DNA from: Paenibacillus cellulosilyticus
GTDB lineage: Bacteria > Bacillota > Bacilli > Paenibacillales > Paenibacillaceae
NCBI RefSeq assembly: GCF_003182255.1
Contig: NZ_QGTQ01000003.1
Span: 62,001-126,000, forward strand
DNA: 64,000 bases
Direction: 5' to 3'
The notes beneath the pieces were generated by a model that was given only the letters and a program-made list of their open reading frames with translations, searched no databases and had not been told where the DNA came from. Positions 42,731 to 50,359 of this stretch are shown here, piece after piece; position 1 is the stretch's first letter; each line of letters starts with the position of its first letter. Made by a program: the position numbers and the translations under genes.

Positions 42731-44690
42731 ACTGCGGAGACGACTATCAGTTGATGAGTTGGCTCGTTTGGATCAAGCCTCGATGTGGGGGACTGAGGTG
42801 CGGTGGTCGGAAGCGATTCTAAGACCTGATGTCTTACGCGAGATGCTGGCGAAAATGTCTCCTCACACCGAACGACTTATCCGTTACTGGGTTCGCAGCA
42901 TTGGGCCGATCCCGATTCAAGAAGAACAGCTTCAAGCTCGCTGTGTGCAAGAAGCCGGGCTGGCAGGAGCGGAATTACGTTCAGCGCTGCGCGATCTGCG
43001 ATCGAGTGGCGTTCTCTTCGCGGTTCGCAAGTCGTGGGGCGAGCAGCTGTTGTTTTTGCCTTCTGACTGTTACTTAGCTTGGAGACGGGCGCTTGCCGCC
43101 TCTTCTCCAGTGGACGATTTCATAGATCGGACTGAAGGGGGTATGAGTCAATTTGGCAGCAGTGAAGGGTCGGAAACGAAATTGGCTTTCGACGAGAACG
43201 CTTCTTCCGTTCCACTGGGGAGAAGGTTGGTACGTGCCTATGCAGCGCTCCATACGATTGGGTTAGACACAACGTCGAAAGGGTTATTTTCGAAAAAAAT
43301 AGCAGCAGACATCGCTCGCATCATTGCACTACGGGATGTAGATGCATTCGGACGACTTCGGCCCGTCTACCAAGAACAATATCCGTTTGCCTTCTCGCTT
43401 GCGCTCGATATTGCCGCAAGGCTTGGTTTGATCGTCCATCGGGAAGGCGCAGAGCAGGCTTGGAGTTGGTCTACCGATACGTTAGAGGGATGGCTCGGTG
43501 GCAATCCGTTCGTGCGCGAGGCAGAGCTGATTCGTTTGTTTACGATTCGTTACGGTTTCCGTAATCCTGCCGAAGCTGCTCTGACGTCCGGCTTGCTGCT
43601 GCTTGGGACAAACGAGAGCCACCAGATGAATGAACCGTTGCATCCGTTCCTGTCCCAGTGGATAGAAGCGTTGTGTGCATGTGGATGGGCATCAATGACG
43701 TCAGGTTATACAGGTGGCTGGAAGTTCCAGTGGTTGATTGATCCCTGGTCAGACGTAACGGGTAATGCTATTACAGAGTCGATCCTTATACTGCCCGATG
43801 GCGAAGTCATCGTTCCGCCTGGTGTGACGTTTTCTGTACGTTGGCTGGTCGAACAAGCTGCGGAATGGGTCAACGACGATACTGTGACATTTTACCGAAT
43901 AACCGATAAATCAGTTATGGCGGCAGCTGAACGAGGTGTTACAGCTAAGCGGCTCGTAGCAGACCTGCAGCATGCATCAGGTGATGTTCCGCTGCCTGAA
44001 GAGCTTGAACACTCCATCCTGCACTGGGTTTCGCGTGCTGGACGTACCATGATCGAACAAGTCATGCTGCTGCGATGCGACACCAAAGAAATTGCTGATG
44101 CGGCTGCTAGCCGTGAAGCATTGTCATCATTGCTGCAGGAACGGCTTGGGGATCGGACATTCATAATTCGTCAGAGCGATGAGGTGCAAGTGCGTCGAGA
44201 GCTGGAACGAGCGGGATGGCCGCCGATGCGTCAGGAACCTACAGTCGAGCCTGAGGAGACGGCTCGCACTGGCACAGTCAACAAACGTAAACCAGCAAGC
44301 AGACGAACAAGCTCCGGTGTCACTGTCCCTGCAGCGTTCATTTATGACGAGCACGCTCTTCATATGTATGAGCTGTTAGCCGTCAATGAGCAGCTTATGA
44401 AGTTAGAGCAGGCTGGCGCAGCTCCCGCGGAATGGCCAGCAGCGTGGACGGGCCAACTGCGGCAGTATCATTTTTCGACGAGGAAGCAGATGATTGAGCA
44501 GGCTTTGGCGTGGGGAGCGCCGCTTGAGCTTCGAACGGGAGGAAGGCTTGTAGAGCTTGTTCCTGAACGGCTTGACGATAGTCACGACTCGTGGTCTGTA
44601 GCTGGCTATTTGCGCTCGGAGGAAGCTTATGAGCCGGTGCGGCTGCTGCCTGATATGTGGGACGAAATGCGTCTCATTATTCCGCTATAA
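42717..44690 (+). CDS. Helicase-associated protein (XPB/Ssl2-like C3 domain) partner of the XPB helicase
   Basis: The 657-residue protein has no Walker motifs and no membrane segment. The N-terminal half is predominantly helical, with winged-helix-like stretches (PIPIQEEQLQARCVQEAGL). The region around SILILPDGEVIVPPGVTFSVRWLVEQAAEW and FYRITDKSVMAAAERGVTAKRLVADL matches the helicase_C_3 type (XPB-associated) domain known mainly from bacteria. A basic linker (NKRKPASRRTSS) precedes a C-terminal domain that reads RKQMIEQALAWGAPLELRTGG, like a WYL-type beta barrel. It starts inside the helicase gene with an AGGAGGAGAAGG SD, so the pair is translationally coupled. Function unproven; a regulatory or DNA-loading subunit is the likeliest. 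Confidence 0.8.
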   Translation: MMLNELRRRLSVDELARLDQASMWGTEVRWSEAILRPDVLREMLAKMSPHTERLIRYWVRSIGPIPIQEEQLQARCVQEAGLAGAELRSALRDLRSSGVLFAVRKSWGEQLLFLPSDCYLAWRRALAASSPVDDFIDRTEGGMSQFGSSEGSETKLAFDENASSVPLGRRLVRAYAALHTIGLDTTSKGLFSKKIAADIARIIALRDVDAFGRLRPVYQEQYPFAFSLALDIAARLGLIVHREGAEQAWSWSTDTLEGWLGGNPFVREAELIRLFTIRYGFRNPAEAALTSGLLLLGTNESHQMNEPLHPFLSQWIEALCACGWASMTSGYTGGWKFQWLIDPWSDVTGNAITESILILPDGEVIVPPGVTFSVRWLVEQAAEWVNDDTVTFYRITDKSVMAAAERGVTAKRLVADLQHASGDVPLPEELEHSILHWVSRAGRTMIEQVMLLRCDTKEIADAAASREALSSLLQERLGDRTFIIRQSDEVQVRRELERAGWPPMRQEPTVEPEETARTGTVNKRKPASRRTSSGVTVPAAFIYDEHALHMYELLAVNEQLMKLEQAGAAPAEWPAAWTGQLRQYHFSTRKQMIEQALAWGAPLELRTGGRLVELVPERLDDSHDSWSVAGYLRSEEAYEPVRLLPDMWDEMRLIIPL

Positions 44691-44767
44691 GCACGCTCTA
44701 TCGTTCTGTCCTTCGAAATGGTATAGTAAAGAGGATCGAATATTTCTACTGGAGAGAAGGTGCATGG

Positions 44768-45268
44768 ATGCCAACGGTTGAAGAGCGATTTGAATTGGAT
44801 TCGGTCTCGTATGCTGAAGCTGAAATCATGACGGATCTCGATATGACCGATATAGTTCTCAGGGCCTATGAGTTGGGCGAGGTAATCAACCATTCGGCTG
44901 AAGTCGCCGATTATTTATATTGGAAATCCGTTGTTGATCAAGACGCTGAAGTTCAGGCTGCCGCTAAGCTGCTTGCGAAAGCGAAGGAGCTGTTCCAGGA
45001 ATGCGAGCGGTTCGGCCGTTTCCATCCGGATTACCATGCGGCCAAGGATCGTATGCGTGAGGCGCAGGCTCGCCTTGATACGTTCGAGGTCGTTCGCAGC
45101 TTCAAGGCGGCTGAGCAGGTCGTAGATACGATGCTGTATGACGTTTCGCGGCTCATTGCCGACTCTGTTTCAGAATCGGTGAAGGTGCCAAGCAATGACC
45201 CGAATCCGAAAGGAAGCGGCTGCGGAGGCGGCGGGTCATGCGGCTGCGGCAGCGGCGGCTGCGGATAA
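44768..45268 (+). CDS. ylbF: YlbF/RicF-family regulator with cysteine-rich tail
   Basis: The 166-residue protein's centre resembles Bacillus YlbF (ECERFGRFHPDYHAAKDRMREAQ, ESVKVPSNDPNP). It ends in a Gly/Cys-rich tail with five cysteines in the last 16 residues. In B. subtilis, YlbF forms the RicAFT complex with YmcA and YaaT, binds [4Fe-4S] clusters and works with RNase Y in mRNA maturation and in sporulation, competence and biofilm decisions. The Cys tail is the natural cluster site. The ATG at 44768 follows GAGAAGG at 8 nt. It is linked to ylbG downstream, as in Bacillus. Confidence 0.9.
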   Translation: MPTVEERFELDSVSYAEAEIMTDLDMTDIVLRAYELGEVINHSAEVADYLYWKSVVDQDAEVQAAAKLLAKAKELFQECERFGRFHPDYHAAKDRMREAQARLDTFEVVRSFKAAEQVVDTMLYDVSRLIADSVSESVKVPSNDPNPKGSGCGGGGSCGCGSGGCG

Positions 45269-45325
45269 GCGAGCAGGATCAATAACGCGCTCATGGGATG
45301 GCGGAGATAGAGGGGGAAGGTCGTC

Positions 45326-45589
45326 ATGTTGTCGGAACGTACAGGGTATATTGTGTGGGTATCGGATTTGAAGGCGGCCCGTTCGTTGGATAAATACGGT
45401 ACTGTGCACTATATGTCCAGGAAGATGCACTATGTTGTGATGTATGTTGATGCAGACCGTGCGGAGGAGACATCGCGCAATATCGCGAGGCTGCCATTCG
45501 TACGCAAGCTGGAGCGGTCTTACCGCAACGAGCTGAAGACGGAGTATGCAAGTAAGGTGCCGGATAAGACTCGTTCTTACAGCATATAA
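45326..45589 (+). CDS. ylbG: YlbG family protein (DUF2129)
   Basis: The 87-residue protein starts MLSERTGYIVWVSDLKAARSL and contains YVDADRAEETSRNIARLPFV, matching the Bacillus YlbG family. It is a small cytosolic alpha/beta protein of unknown function. It follows ylbF by 57 bp in the conserved ylbF-ylbG order, which suggests joint transcription. SD GGGGGAAGG before the ATG; a strong terminator lies 20 bp downstream. Confidence 0.9.
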   Translation: MLSERTGYIVWVSDLKAARSLDKYGTVHYMSRKMHYVVMYVDADRAEETSRNIARLPFVRKLERSYRNELKTEYASKVPDKTRSYSI

Positions 45590-45609
45590 TTCGTATAACA
45601 ACAGGTGAA

Positions 45610-45661
45610 ATTCTCTGCGTTTCGTATTTCCGGTTGGAAAGACGCAGAGAATTTTTTTTTA
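45610..45661 (+). terminator. Intrinsic terminator of ylbF-ylbG
   Basis: ATTCTCTGCGT (45610-45620) and ACGCAGAGAAT (45642-45652) form an 11-bp stem followed by nine T. Confidence 0.9.
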
Positions 45662-45754
45662 TCTATTTTTAATTTTAACGAAGTGAAATATATGTGGTAT
45701 ACTTTACTTAGGAGTAATACATTTTATAACAATATTGGCTCGGCTTTATTTTTA

Positions 45755-45784
45755 TGTTGAAATATCAACACGGAATGATAGAAT
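45755..45784 (+). promoter_or_regulatory. Promoter with a palindrome over its -35 box
   Basis: TTGAAA (45757-45762), a 16-bp spacer and TAGAAT (45779-45784). A 6-bp inverted repeat, TGTTGA-AATA-TCAACA (45755-45770), covers the -35 box and looks like an operator for an unknown regulator. Confidence 0.45.
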
Positions 45785-45841
45785 GGAAGCGAGCATATTA
45801 CTAGGAATAAAGACCTGCTTCCCGGGGAGGGGTGAGTCGGG

Positions 45842-46279
45842 ATGAGAGACAAGTTAACCGAGAGATGGAGTACTTACGAACCGTTTTATGTTGAATTGGC
45901 TGATAAGAAAGTCGCTGACGTAGTAATTACGAATCATGCTAAGAGTCGTTGGATGGATCGGGTAGAAACCAGTAAGACCGGCTTCGCCGATATCGCCGAG
46001 TTTATGTGGCAATGTTTAAAGCAAGGACGAGTTGCATCTTATTACCGCAATGAGCAAGACGTATACTTAATTGATGATGATCTCGTGTTTGTGGCAGAAT
46101 TTGCCGAGCTTGAGAAAGAGACGGATTTGATCGGCAATCCACTGCATAAGATGATTGTCGTCACGTTCCTCGGCCGCATGTCGGAGACCATCGAGCTGCG
46201 TGATTTGAAATCATACTATTCGTGGCTTCGCCACTCTCGCCGGATGACGCTGATTAAGAACAGCAGGAAAAGAAAATAG
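45842..46279 (+). CDS. Conserved-looking hypothetical protein
   Basis: I do not recognise the family. The 145-residue soluble protein starts MRDKLTERWSTYEPFYVEL; a central segment, VVITNHAKSRWMDRVE, has the T-x-HA-x-x-R-x-x-x-R look of DUF4258/BrnT-like proteins, followed by VYLIDDDLVFVAEF and MIVVTFLGRMSETIELRDLKSYYSWLRHSRR. The end is strongly basic. SD GGGGAGGGG about 10 nt before the ATG. It has its own promoter with an operator-like palindrome and its own terminator. The resemblance to toxin folds is weak and no antitoxin gene is adjacent. Confidence 0.75.
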   Translation: MRDKLTERWSTYEPFYVELADKKVADVVITNHAKSRWMDRVETSKTGFADIAEFMWQCLKQGRVASYYRNEQDVYLIDDDLVFVAEFAELEKETDLIGNPLHKMIVVTFLGRMSETIELRDLKSYYSWLRHSRRMTLIKNSRKRK

Positions 46280-46292
46280 CGAACAATTTCTT

Positions 46293-46325
46293 AAAGAAGT
46301 GCCCTCGGCGCTTCTTTTTATTTTG
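46293..46325 (+). terminator. Intrinsic terminator
   Basis: AAAGAAGTGCC (46293-46303) and GGCGCTTCTTT (46307-46317), an 11-bp stem with a G-U pair and a 3-nt loop, then TTATTTT. Confidence 0.85.
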
Positions 46326-46405
46326 CGGTAACAGGCCAAGGTTTGCGGTATAATAGTGAGATATAGCCACTATCGGAACGATCGGGAAGGCAGGAACGAC
46401 AGATT

Positions 46406-47317
46406 ATGGCGTTAAACTTTCATCAATTACATATTTTTTTCACGGTTGCCGAGAAAGGCAGCTTTTCAGCTGCTGCCCAAGCGCTGCATATGACGCAGCC
46501 AGCGGTTACGATGCAGGTACAATCATTGGAGGACTATTTCGGTACGAAGCTGCTGCAGCGCTCGACTAAGCGAATTGATCTGACCGAGGCAGGCCGAGCA
46601 CTGCTTCCTTATGCACAGCGGAGCCTGGACCTCATACGCGAGACGGATCAAGCAATGTCGCTGTTTACGAGTAAGCTGAAGGGACGGCTGCAGCTTGGCG
46701 CGAGCTTAACGATTGGGGAATATATTTTACCGCGGCTGCTCGGACCATTCGGGTTGGAGTATCCGCATATTTCGATAAGCATGAAAGTGATGAACACCGC
46801 ACAAATCATTGAAGACATTATGAATAACCAGCTTAACTTCGGCCTTATCGAAGCGCCGGTCAGCCATGCTGATATGCAGATGGACAAGGTGCTTAGCGAT
46901 GAACTTGTACTCATTGTTGCCCCTAACCATCCGCTTGCTTCGCAGAAGCAGGTGACGCTGGCCGATGCGGTGAAGCATCCATTCGTCGTTCGCGAACAGG
47001 GCTCTGGGACACGGCTTGTTATGGAGGATCAGCTGCGCAAGCAAGATATTGATCCGAACTCGCTTGAGATTGTAATGGAGCTTGGCAGTACAGGTGCAGT
47101 GAAATCGGCTGTCGAAGCAGGTGTCGGCATTTCGATTGTGTCCTCCTCCTCAATTAAGCATGAGGTAGCGCTGGGCTTGATTCGTGTTGTGCCGCTTTCG
47201 GATGTTAACTTTAGACGACATTTTTATTCGATTCATCTGAAGTCCGCGCTGCTTCCGATTTCCGCGGTTACATTTTTAACTTTCTTGCGAGAGAGGGATT
47301 TGAAACAATGGTTGTAA
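46406..47317 (+). CDS. LysR-family transcriptional regulator (CysL/YeiE-like)
   Basis: The 303-residue protein has an N-terminal LysR HTH (residues about 3-62: FHQLHIFFTVAEKGSFSAAAQALHMTQPAVTMQVQSLE) and a periplasmic-binding-type effector domain (LQLGASLTIGEYILPRLLG, GSTGAVKSAVEAGVGISIVSS). Closest in character to the CysL/YwfK/YeiE subgroup that controls sulfite or related metabolism. Target unknown. The PHP-domain gene starts within its last codons (10-nt overlap), so the two are cotranscribed. A TATAAT occurs at 46349-46354, but its -35 partner is poor. Confidence 0.93.
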   Translation: MALNFHQLHIFFTVAEKGSFSAAAQALHMTQPAVTMQVQSLEDYFGTKLLQRSTKRIDLTEAGRALLPYAQRSLDLIRETDQAMSLFTSKLKGRLQLGASLTIGEYILPRLLGPFGLEYPHISISMKVMNTAQIIEDIMNNQLNFGLIEAPVSHADMQMDKVLSDELVLIVAPNHPLASQKQVTLADAVKHPFVVREQGSGTRLVMEDQLRKQDIDPNSLEIVMELGSTGAVKSAVEAGVGISIVSSSSIKHEVALGLIRVVPLSDVNFRRHFYSIHLKSALLPISAVTFLTFLRERDLKQWL

Positions 47318-48174
47318 ACGAACGGGCGGATCTTCATACACATACGACTTCTTCGGACGGGACTCATGCACCGGCTGTCGTCGTTAGATTAGCGAAAGAA
47401 GCGGGACTTGCCGCTGTTGCCATTACGGATCATGATACGATGGCTGGCTGTACGGAAGCGATTGCCGAAGGTGAAAGGCTTGGGATTCAGGTCATTCCTG
47501 GCATTGAGCTCAGCACAGCTATACACGGGCGTGACATCCATATCCTTGGTTATTGGTGTAATGCTGAAGATGCCATGTGGCAGGAGAGGCTGAAACGCCA
47601 GCAAGGGTTTCGCGGACGGCGAAATCTGATGATGATCGAGAAGCTTCAAGAGCTGGGAATCGATGTGACGCTGGAGGAAATCGTCGAGCTTGCCAGCCGC
47701 AGCGGGAAGAAGGCGGACAGCGCCGAACAGATTGGAAGGCCGCATCTTGCGGATGCGTTAGTCGAGCGAGGTATTGTTGCCGATATTCGCGAAGCATTCG
47801 ATCGTTACCTAGGCGAACAGGGATTAGCGTATTGCAATCCTTCACGTCCGCTGCCGACGGATGCGGTGGATTGGATTCGCGAAGCCGGAGGCGTATGCGT
47901 GATTGCGCATCCAGGTTTATACGGTGACGATGATCTCGTAGAAGAGATCGTGAAGCACGGCGGTGTTGCGGGCATTGAAGTGTATCATTCGGATCATACC
48001 CCAGAAGACGAACGGCGGTATATCGCGATGGCGGGGCGTTATGGCCTTGTGGCAACGGGCGGCTCGGATTTCCATGGTGAGAAGCGCGGCGTCGTGTTCC
48101 ATGGTCCGATCGGTGGTCGCAATGTCGATGCCAATGTGATTTCGAAGCTTCAACAACTACGTCACACCAAATAG
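47308..48174 (+). CDS. PHP-domain phosphoesterase (RNase AM / YciV type)
   Basis: The 288-residue protein has the PHP metal-binding motifs: DLHTHTTSSDG (His10, His12, Asp17), ITDHDT (Asp41-His42), PGIELST (Glu67), VIAHPGLYG and GGSDFHGEKRG. The family includes 3',5'-nucleotide bisphosphate phosphatase and the 5'-3' exoribonuclease RNase AM. The exact substrate is not deducible, but a nucleotide or short RNA is expected. It overlaps the lysR gene and is probably translated by coupling. A U-rich terminator follows. Confidence 0.9.
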   Translation: MVVNERADLHTHTTSSDGTHAPAVVVRLAKEAGLAAVAITDHDTMAGCTEAIAEGERLGIQVIPGIELSTAIHGRDIHILGYWCNAEDAMWQERLKRQQGFRGRRNLMMIEKLQELGIDVTLEEIVELASRSGKKADSAEQIGRPHLADALVERGIVADIREAFDRYLGEQGLAYCNPSRPLPTDAVDWIREAGGVCVIAHPGLYGDDDLVEEIVKHGGVAGIEVYHSDHTPEDERRYIAMAGRYGLVATGGSDFHGEKRGVVFHGPIGGRNVDANVISKLQQLRHTK

Positions 48175-48190
48175 AATAATGGCCCAAACA

Positions 48191-48219
48191 AAAAAAGCGT
48201 TGCTTAGCAGCGCTTTTTT
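48191..48219 (+). terminator. Intrinsic terminator of the lysR-PHP pair
   Basis: AAAAAAGCGTTGC (48191-48203) and GCAGCGCTTTTTT (48207-48219), a 13-bp stem with one mismatch or wobble and a 3-nt loop. Confidence 0.88.
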
Positions 48220-48314
48220 GTTTGTTACTAAAGAGCTCGAACAAGAGCTGTGCCCCATTGGGCACGCGACTCTTAGCATGCAGTACCTTACGCAGCCTTC
48301 AGTCCGGCCACCAG

Positions 48315-48370
48315 CCCCTTCCGGGGTCCAGGGGGCGGGAGCCCCCTGGGGTCCTCCCTAGCAGGGAGGA
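48315..48370. repeat. Triple-hairpin GC-rich intergenic element
   Basis: Three perfect stems stand in a row: CCCC-TTCC-GGGG (48315-48326), CCAGGGGGC-GGGA-GCCCCCTGG (48328-48349) and TCCTCCCT-AGC-AGGGAGGA (48352-48370). GGGGTCC is directly repeated (48323-48329 and 48348-48354). It lies outside the flanking genes, after the PHP-gene terminator. The look is that of a dispersed palindromic element or a structured RNA, but copies elsewhere cannot be checked here. Confidence 0.7.
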
Positions 48371-48410
48371 TTTAAGTGGGTAGAAGTACTAAGGATTTAG
48401 GTGAAAATCA

Positions 48411-50174
48411 TTATTTAACCGTATGCGGCAGTGTACGAATACGCTGTTCATCCGGCGTGATGAAGATCGTTTTTTGCTTATCGTAGATGACGAAGCCGGG
48501 TTTCGCGCCATTCGGCTTGCGTACGTGGCGAATTAACGTCGTATCGACAGGCACTTGACTCGATTCGCGAGCCTGGCTGTAATAGGCTGCTAGCATCGCG
48601 GCCTCCTGAAGCGTCGCTTCGCCGAAGCTTTCACTGCGAATGACGACGTGTGAGCCTGGGATGTCTTTCGTATGCAGCCAAGTGTCGGAAGAAGCGGCGA
48701 GCTTGTTCGTCAAATATTCGTTCTGCGTATTGTTTTTGCCTACGAAGATTGGAATGCCTTCCGAGGACGTGTAACAGAGCAGTGAAGGTTTTGTCGGTTT
48801 CTTCTTCTTGCTGCCCTTCTTATTGCCGCGATCGCGCAAATATTGACCTTCGACCAGCTCGTCGCGGATCTCCTGCAAATCCTGAAGCGCCGCCGTCTGC
48901 AGCTGCAGAAGTACTTGCTCGAAGTAAGCTGTTTCCGCTTCGGTAATTTTAATCTGCTCTTCAACCGCGATCAGACTGTTTTTCTGTTTGTTATATTTGC
49001 GGAAATATCGCTGCGCATTTTCCGAAGGCGTCATGAGTGGATCCAGTTCGATAGTGAGGGGCAGCTGCTCTTCATCGTAATAATTGATAACCTCGATGGC
49101 GGTATCGCCTTTGCTGATCGAATGCATATAGGCGGTTAACAGCTCTCCAAGCACGCGATAGCGATCGGCACCTTTAGCTTCCTCTATCGTCTCTTTCAGC
49201 TTCTCCAGCTTGATCTTATTCTTCGCAATCTCATTGACGACGAATTTAAGCAGATCGGATGCACGCTGTTTGACCGTATCGCGCTCTGCTTTGTCACCGT
49301 AATAAGCTTCGAGGCAGGCACTGATGGAATCATATGAAGTCGATTCGCCCTCGTACCGTGTAAGCTCTGTTGCTGAGAAATAAGACTTTCCGCTTCTTGT
49401 TTCAGTCACGATATTCGGCGAATAGCGTTCCTCGCGGAACGAGGTCATCATCTCGTTAAAAGCGGGCCATACCGCAGACGCGGTTAGAGCAACGGGATCG
49501 CTGTCCCCTGCTAAAAATGCTGCCGCGCGATGTACGATTTCACCCGCGAGAAGCGGGCTAACCCCGCCGAACGAAGCGACGAGTTTTTTGTCTGCCGCCT
49601 CCGCGCCTTCAGACTGATCCCAAGCTAATTGGAATGCCTCTTCCGTCATAACGGTAATCGGATCGATCTTGTTCTGCTCCGGTGGTGTCGTATAGGCTGC
49701 ACCTGGCATAACAACGCGATAGCTGCTCAGCGCAGGCGTCACGTGGTGAATGCCGTCGTGAATCGTTCCTGTTGCGGGATCTAACAAAATAATATTGCTG
49801 TGCCGTCCCATGATTTCGACGATGATACGCTTGAACGACAGATCGCCTAGCTCATCTCGTTGGCGAATATCAATATGGATGACGCGTTCTCTGCCTGGCT
49901 GCGTAATCGACTCGATTACCGCGCCTTCGCAATATTTGCGCATGAGCATGCAGAACATAGGCGCTTCCTGCGGATTGACGAAAGCCGCCTCCGTCCAGTG
50001 GACCCGAGGGTAGGTTGGATTGGCGGACAGGAGCAGCTTGCCTGGTGTCGATCCACCGCGAATTTGTACAACAAGATCATGTGGTGTAGGTTGATGAATT
50101 TTATGAATGCGGCTGCCGACGCACGATTGGAGCTCGTGCACGACAGCTCGAATTACGATACCGTCCATTGACAT
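48411..50174 (-). CDS. rqcH: Ribosome quality-control factor RqcH (Rqc2/NFACT family, FbpA-like)
   Basis: The 587-residue protein starts MSMDGIVIRAVVHEL. The NFACT-N domain (to about 200, with CMLMRKYCEGAVIESITQ and EIMGRHSNIILLD), HhH-like and long coiled-coil middle (300-450, KNKIKLEKLKETIEEAK) and NFACT-R domain (from about 470, GKNNTQNEYLTNKLA, WLHTKDIPGSHVVIR) are all present. RqcH binds obstructed 50S subunits and directs C-terminal poly-alanine tailing with tRNA-Ala. At the catalytic Asp-Arg pair of the family this protein reads Glu96-Arg97. The ATG at 50174 follows AAAGGAG. Divergent from the calcium ATPase. Confidence 0.93.
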   Translation of the reverse strand: MSMDGIVIRAVVHELQSCVGSRIHKIHQPTPHDLVVQIRGGSTPGKLLLSANPTYPRVHWTEAAFVNPQEAPMFCMLMRKYCEGAVIESITQPGRERVIHIDIRQRDELGDLSFKRIIVEIMGRHSNIILLDPATGTIHDGIHHVTPALSSYRVVMPGAAYTTPPEQNKIDPITVMTEEAFQLAWDQSEGAEAADKKLVASFGGVSPLLAGEIVHRAAAFLAGDSDPVALTASAVWPAFNEMMTSFREERYSPNIVTETRSGKSYFSATELTRYEGESTSYDSISACLEAYYGDKAERDTVKQRASDLLKFVVNEIAKNKIKLEKLKETIEEAKGADRYRVLGELLTAYMHSISKGDTAIEVINYYDEEQLPLTIELDPLMTPSENAQRYFRKYNKQKNSLIAVEEQIKITEAETAYFEQVLLQLQTAALQDLQEIRDELVEGQYLRDRGNKKGSKKKKPTKPSLLCYTSSEGIPIFVGKNNTQNEYLTNKLAASSDTWLHTKDIPGSHVVIRSESFGEATLQEAAMLAAYYSQARESSQVPVDTTLIRHVRKPNGAKPGFVIYDKQKTIFITPDEQRIRTLPHTVK

Positions 50175-50359
50175 GGTGATTGGGTTCTCCTTTAGCTGTA
50201 GCTTCTCAATTCCTATCATGCCATAGTCAAGCGAAAAACTTAAGTCCCGGGCTGGGATAATTTGCGGATTGTCCGAATAGATTGGAGGCAGGAAGGCTGT
50301 CCGCCTGTGCAACTGTATTGTTCGGCGAATCGGCTTATCGCGGGAGGGAGATTATTCGC

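Noticed and set aside
45842-46279. Toxin of a toxin-antitoxin pair
   Set aside because: The motif resemblance is weak, and the neighbouring genes are ylbG and a LysR regulator, with no small antitoxin-like ORF.
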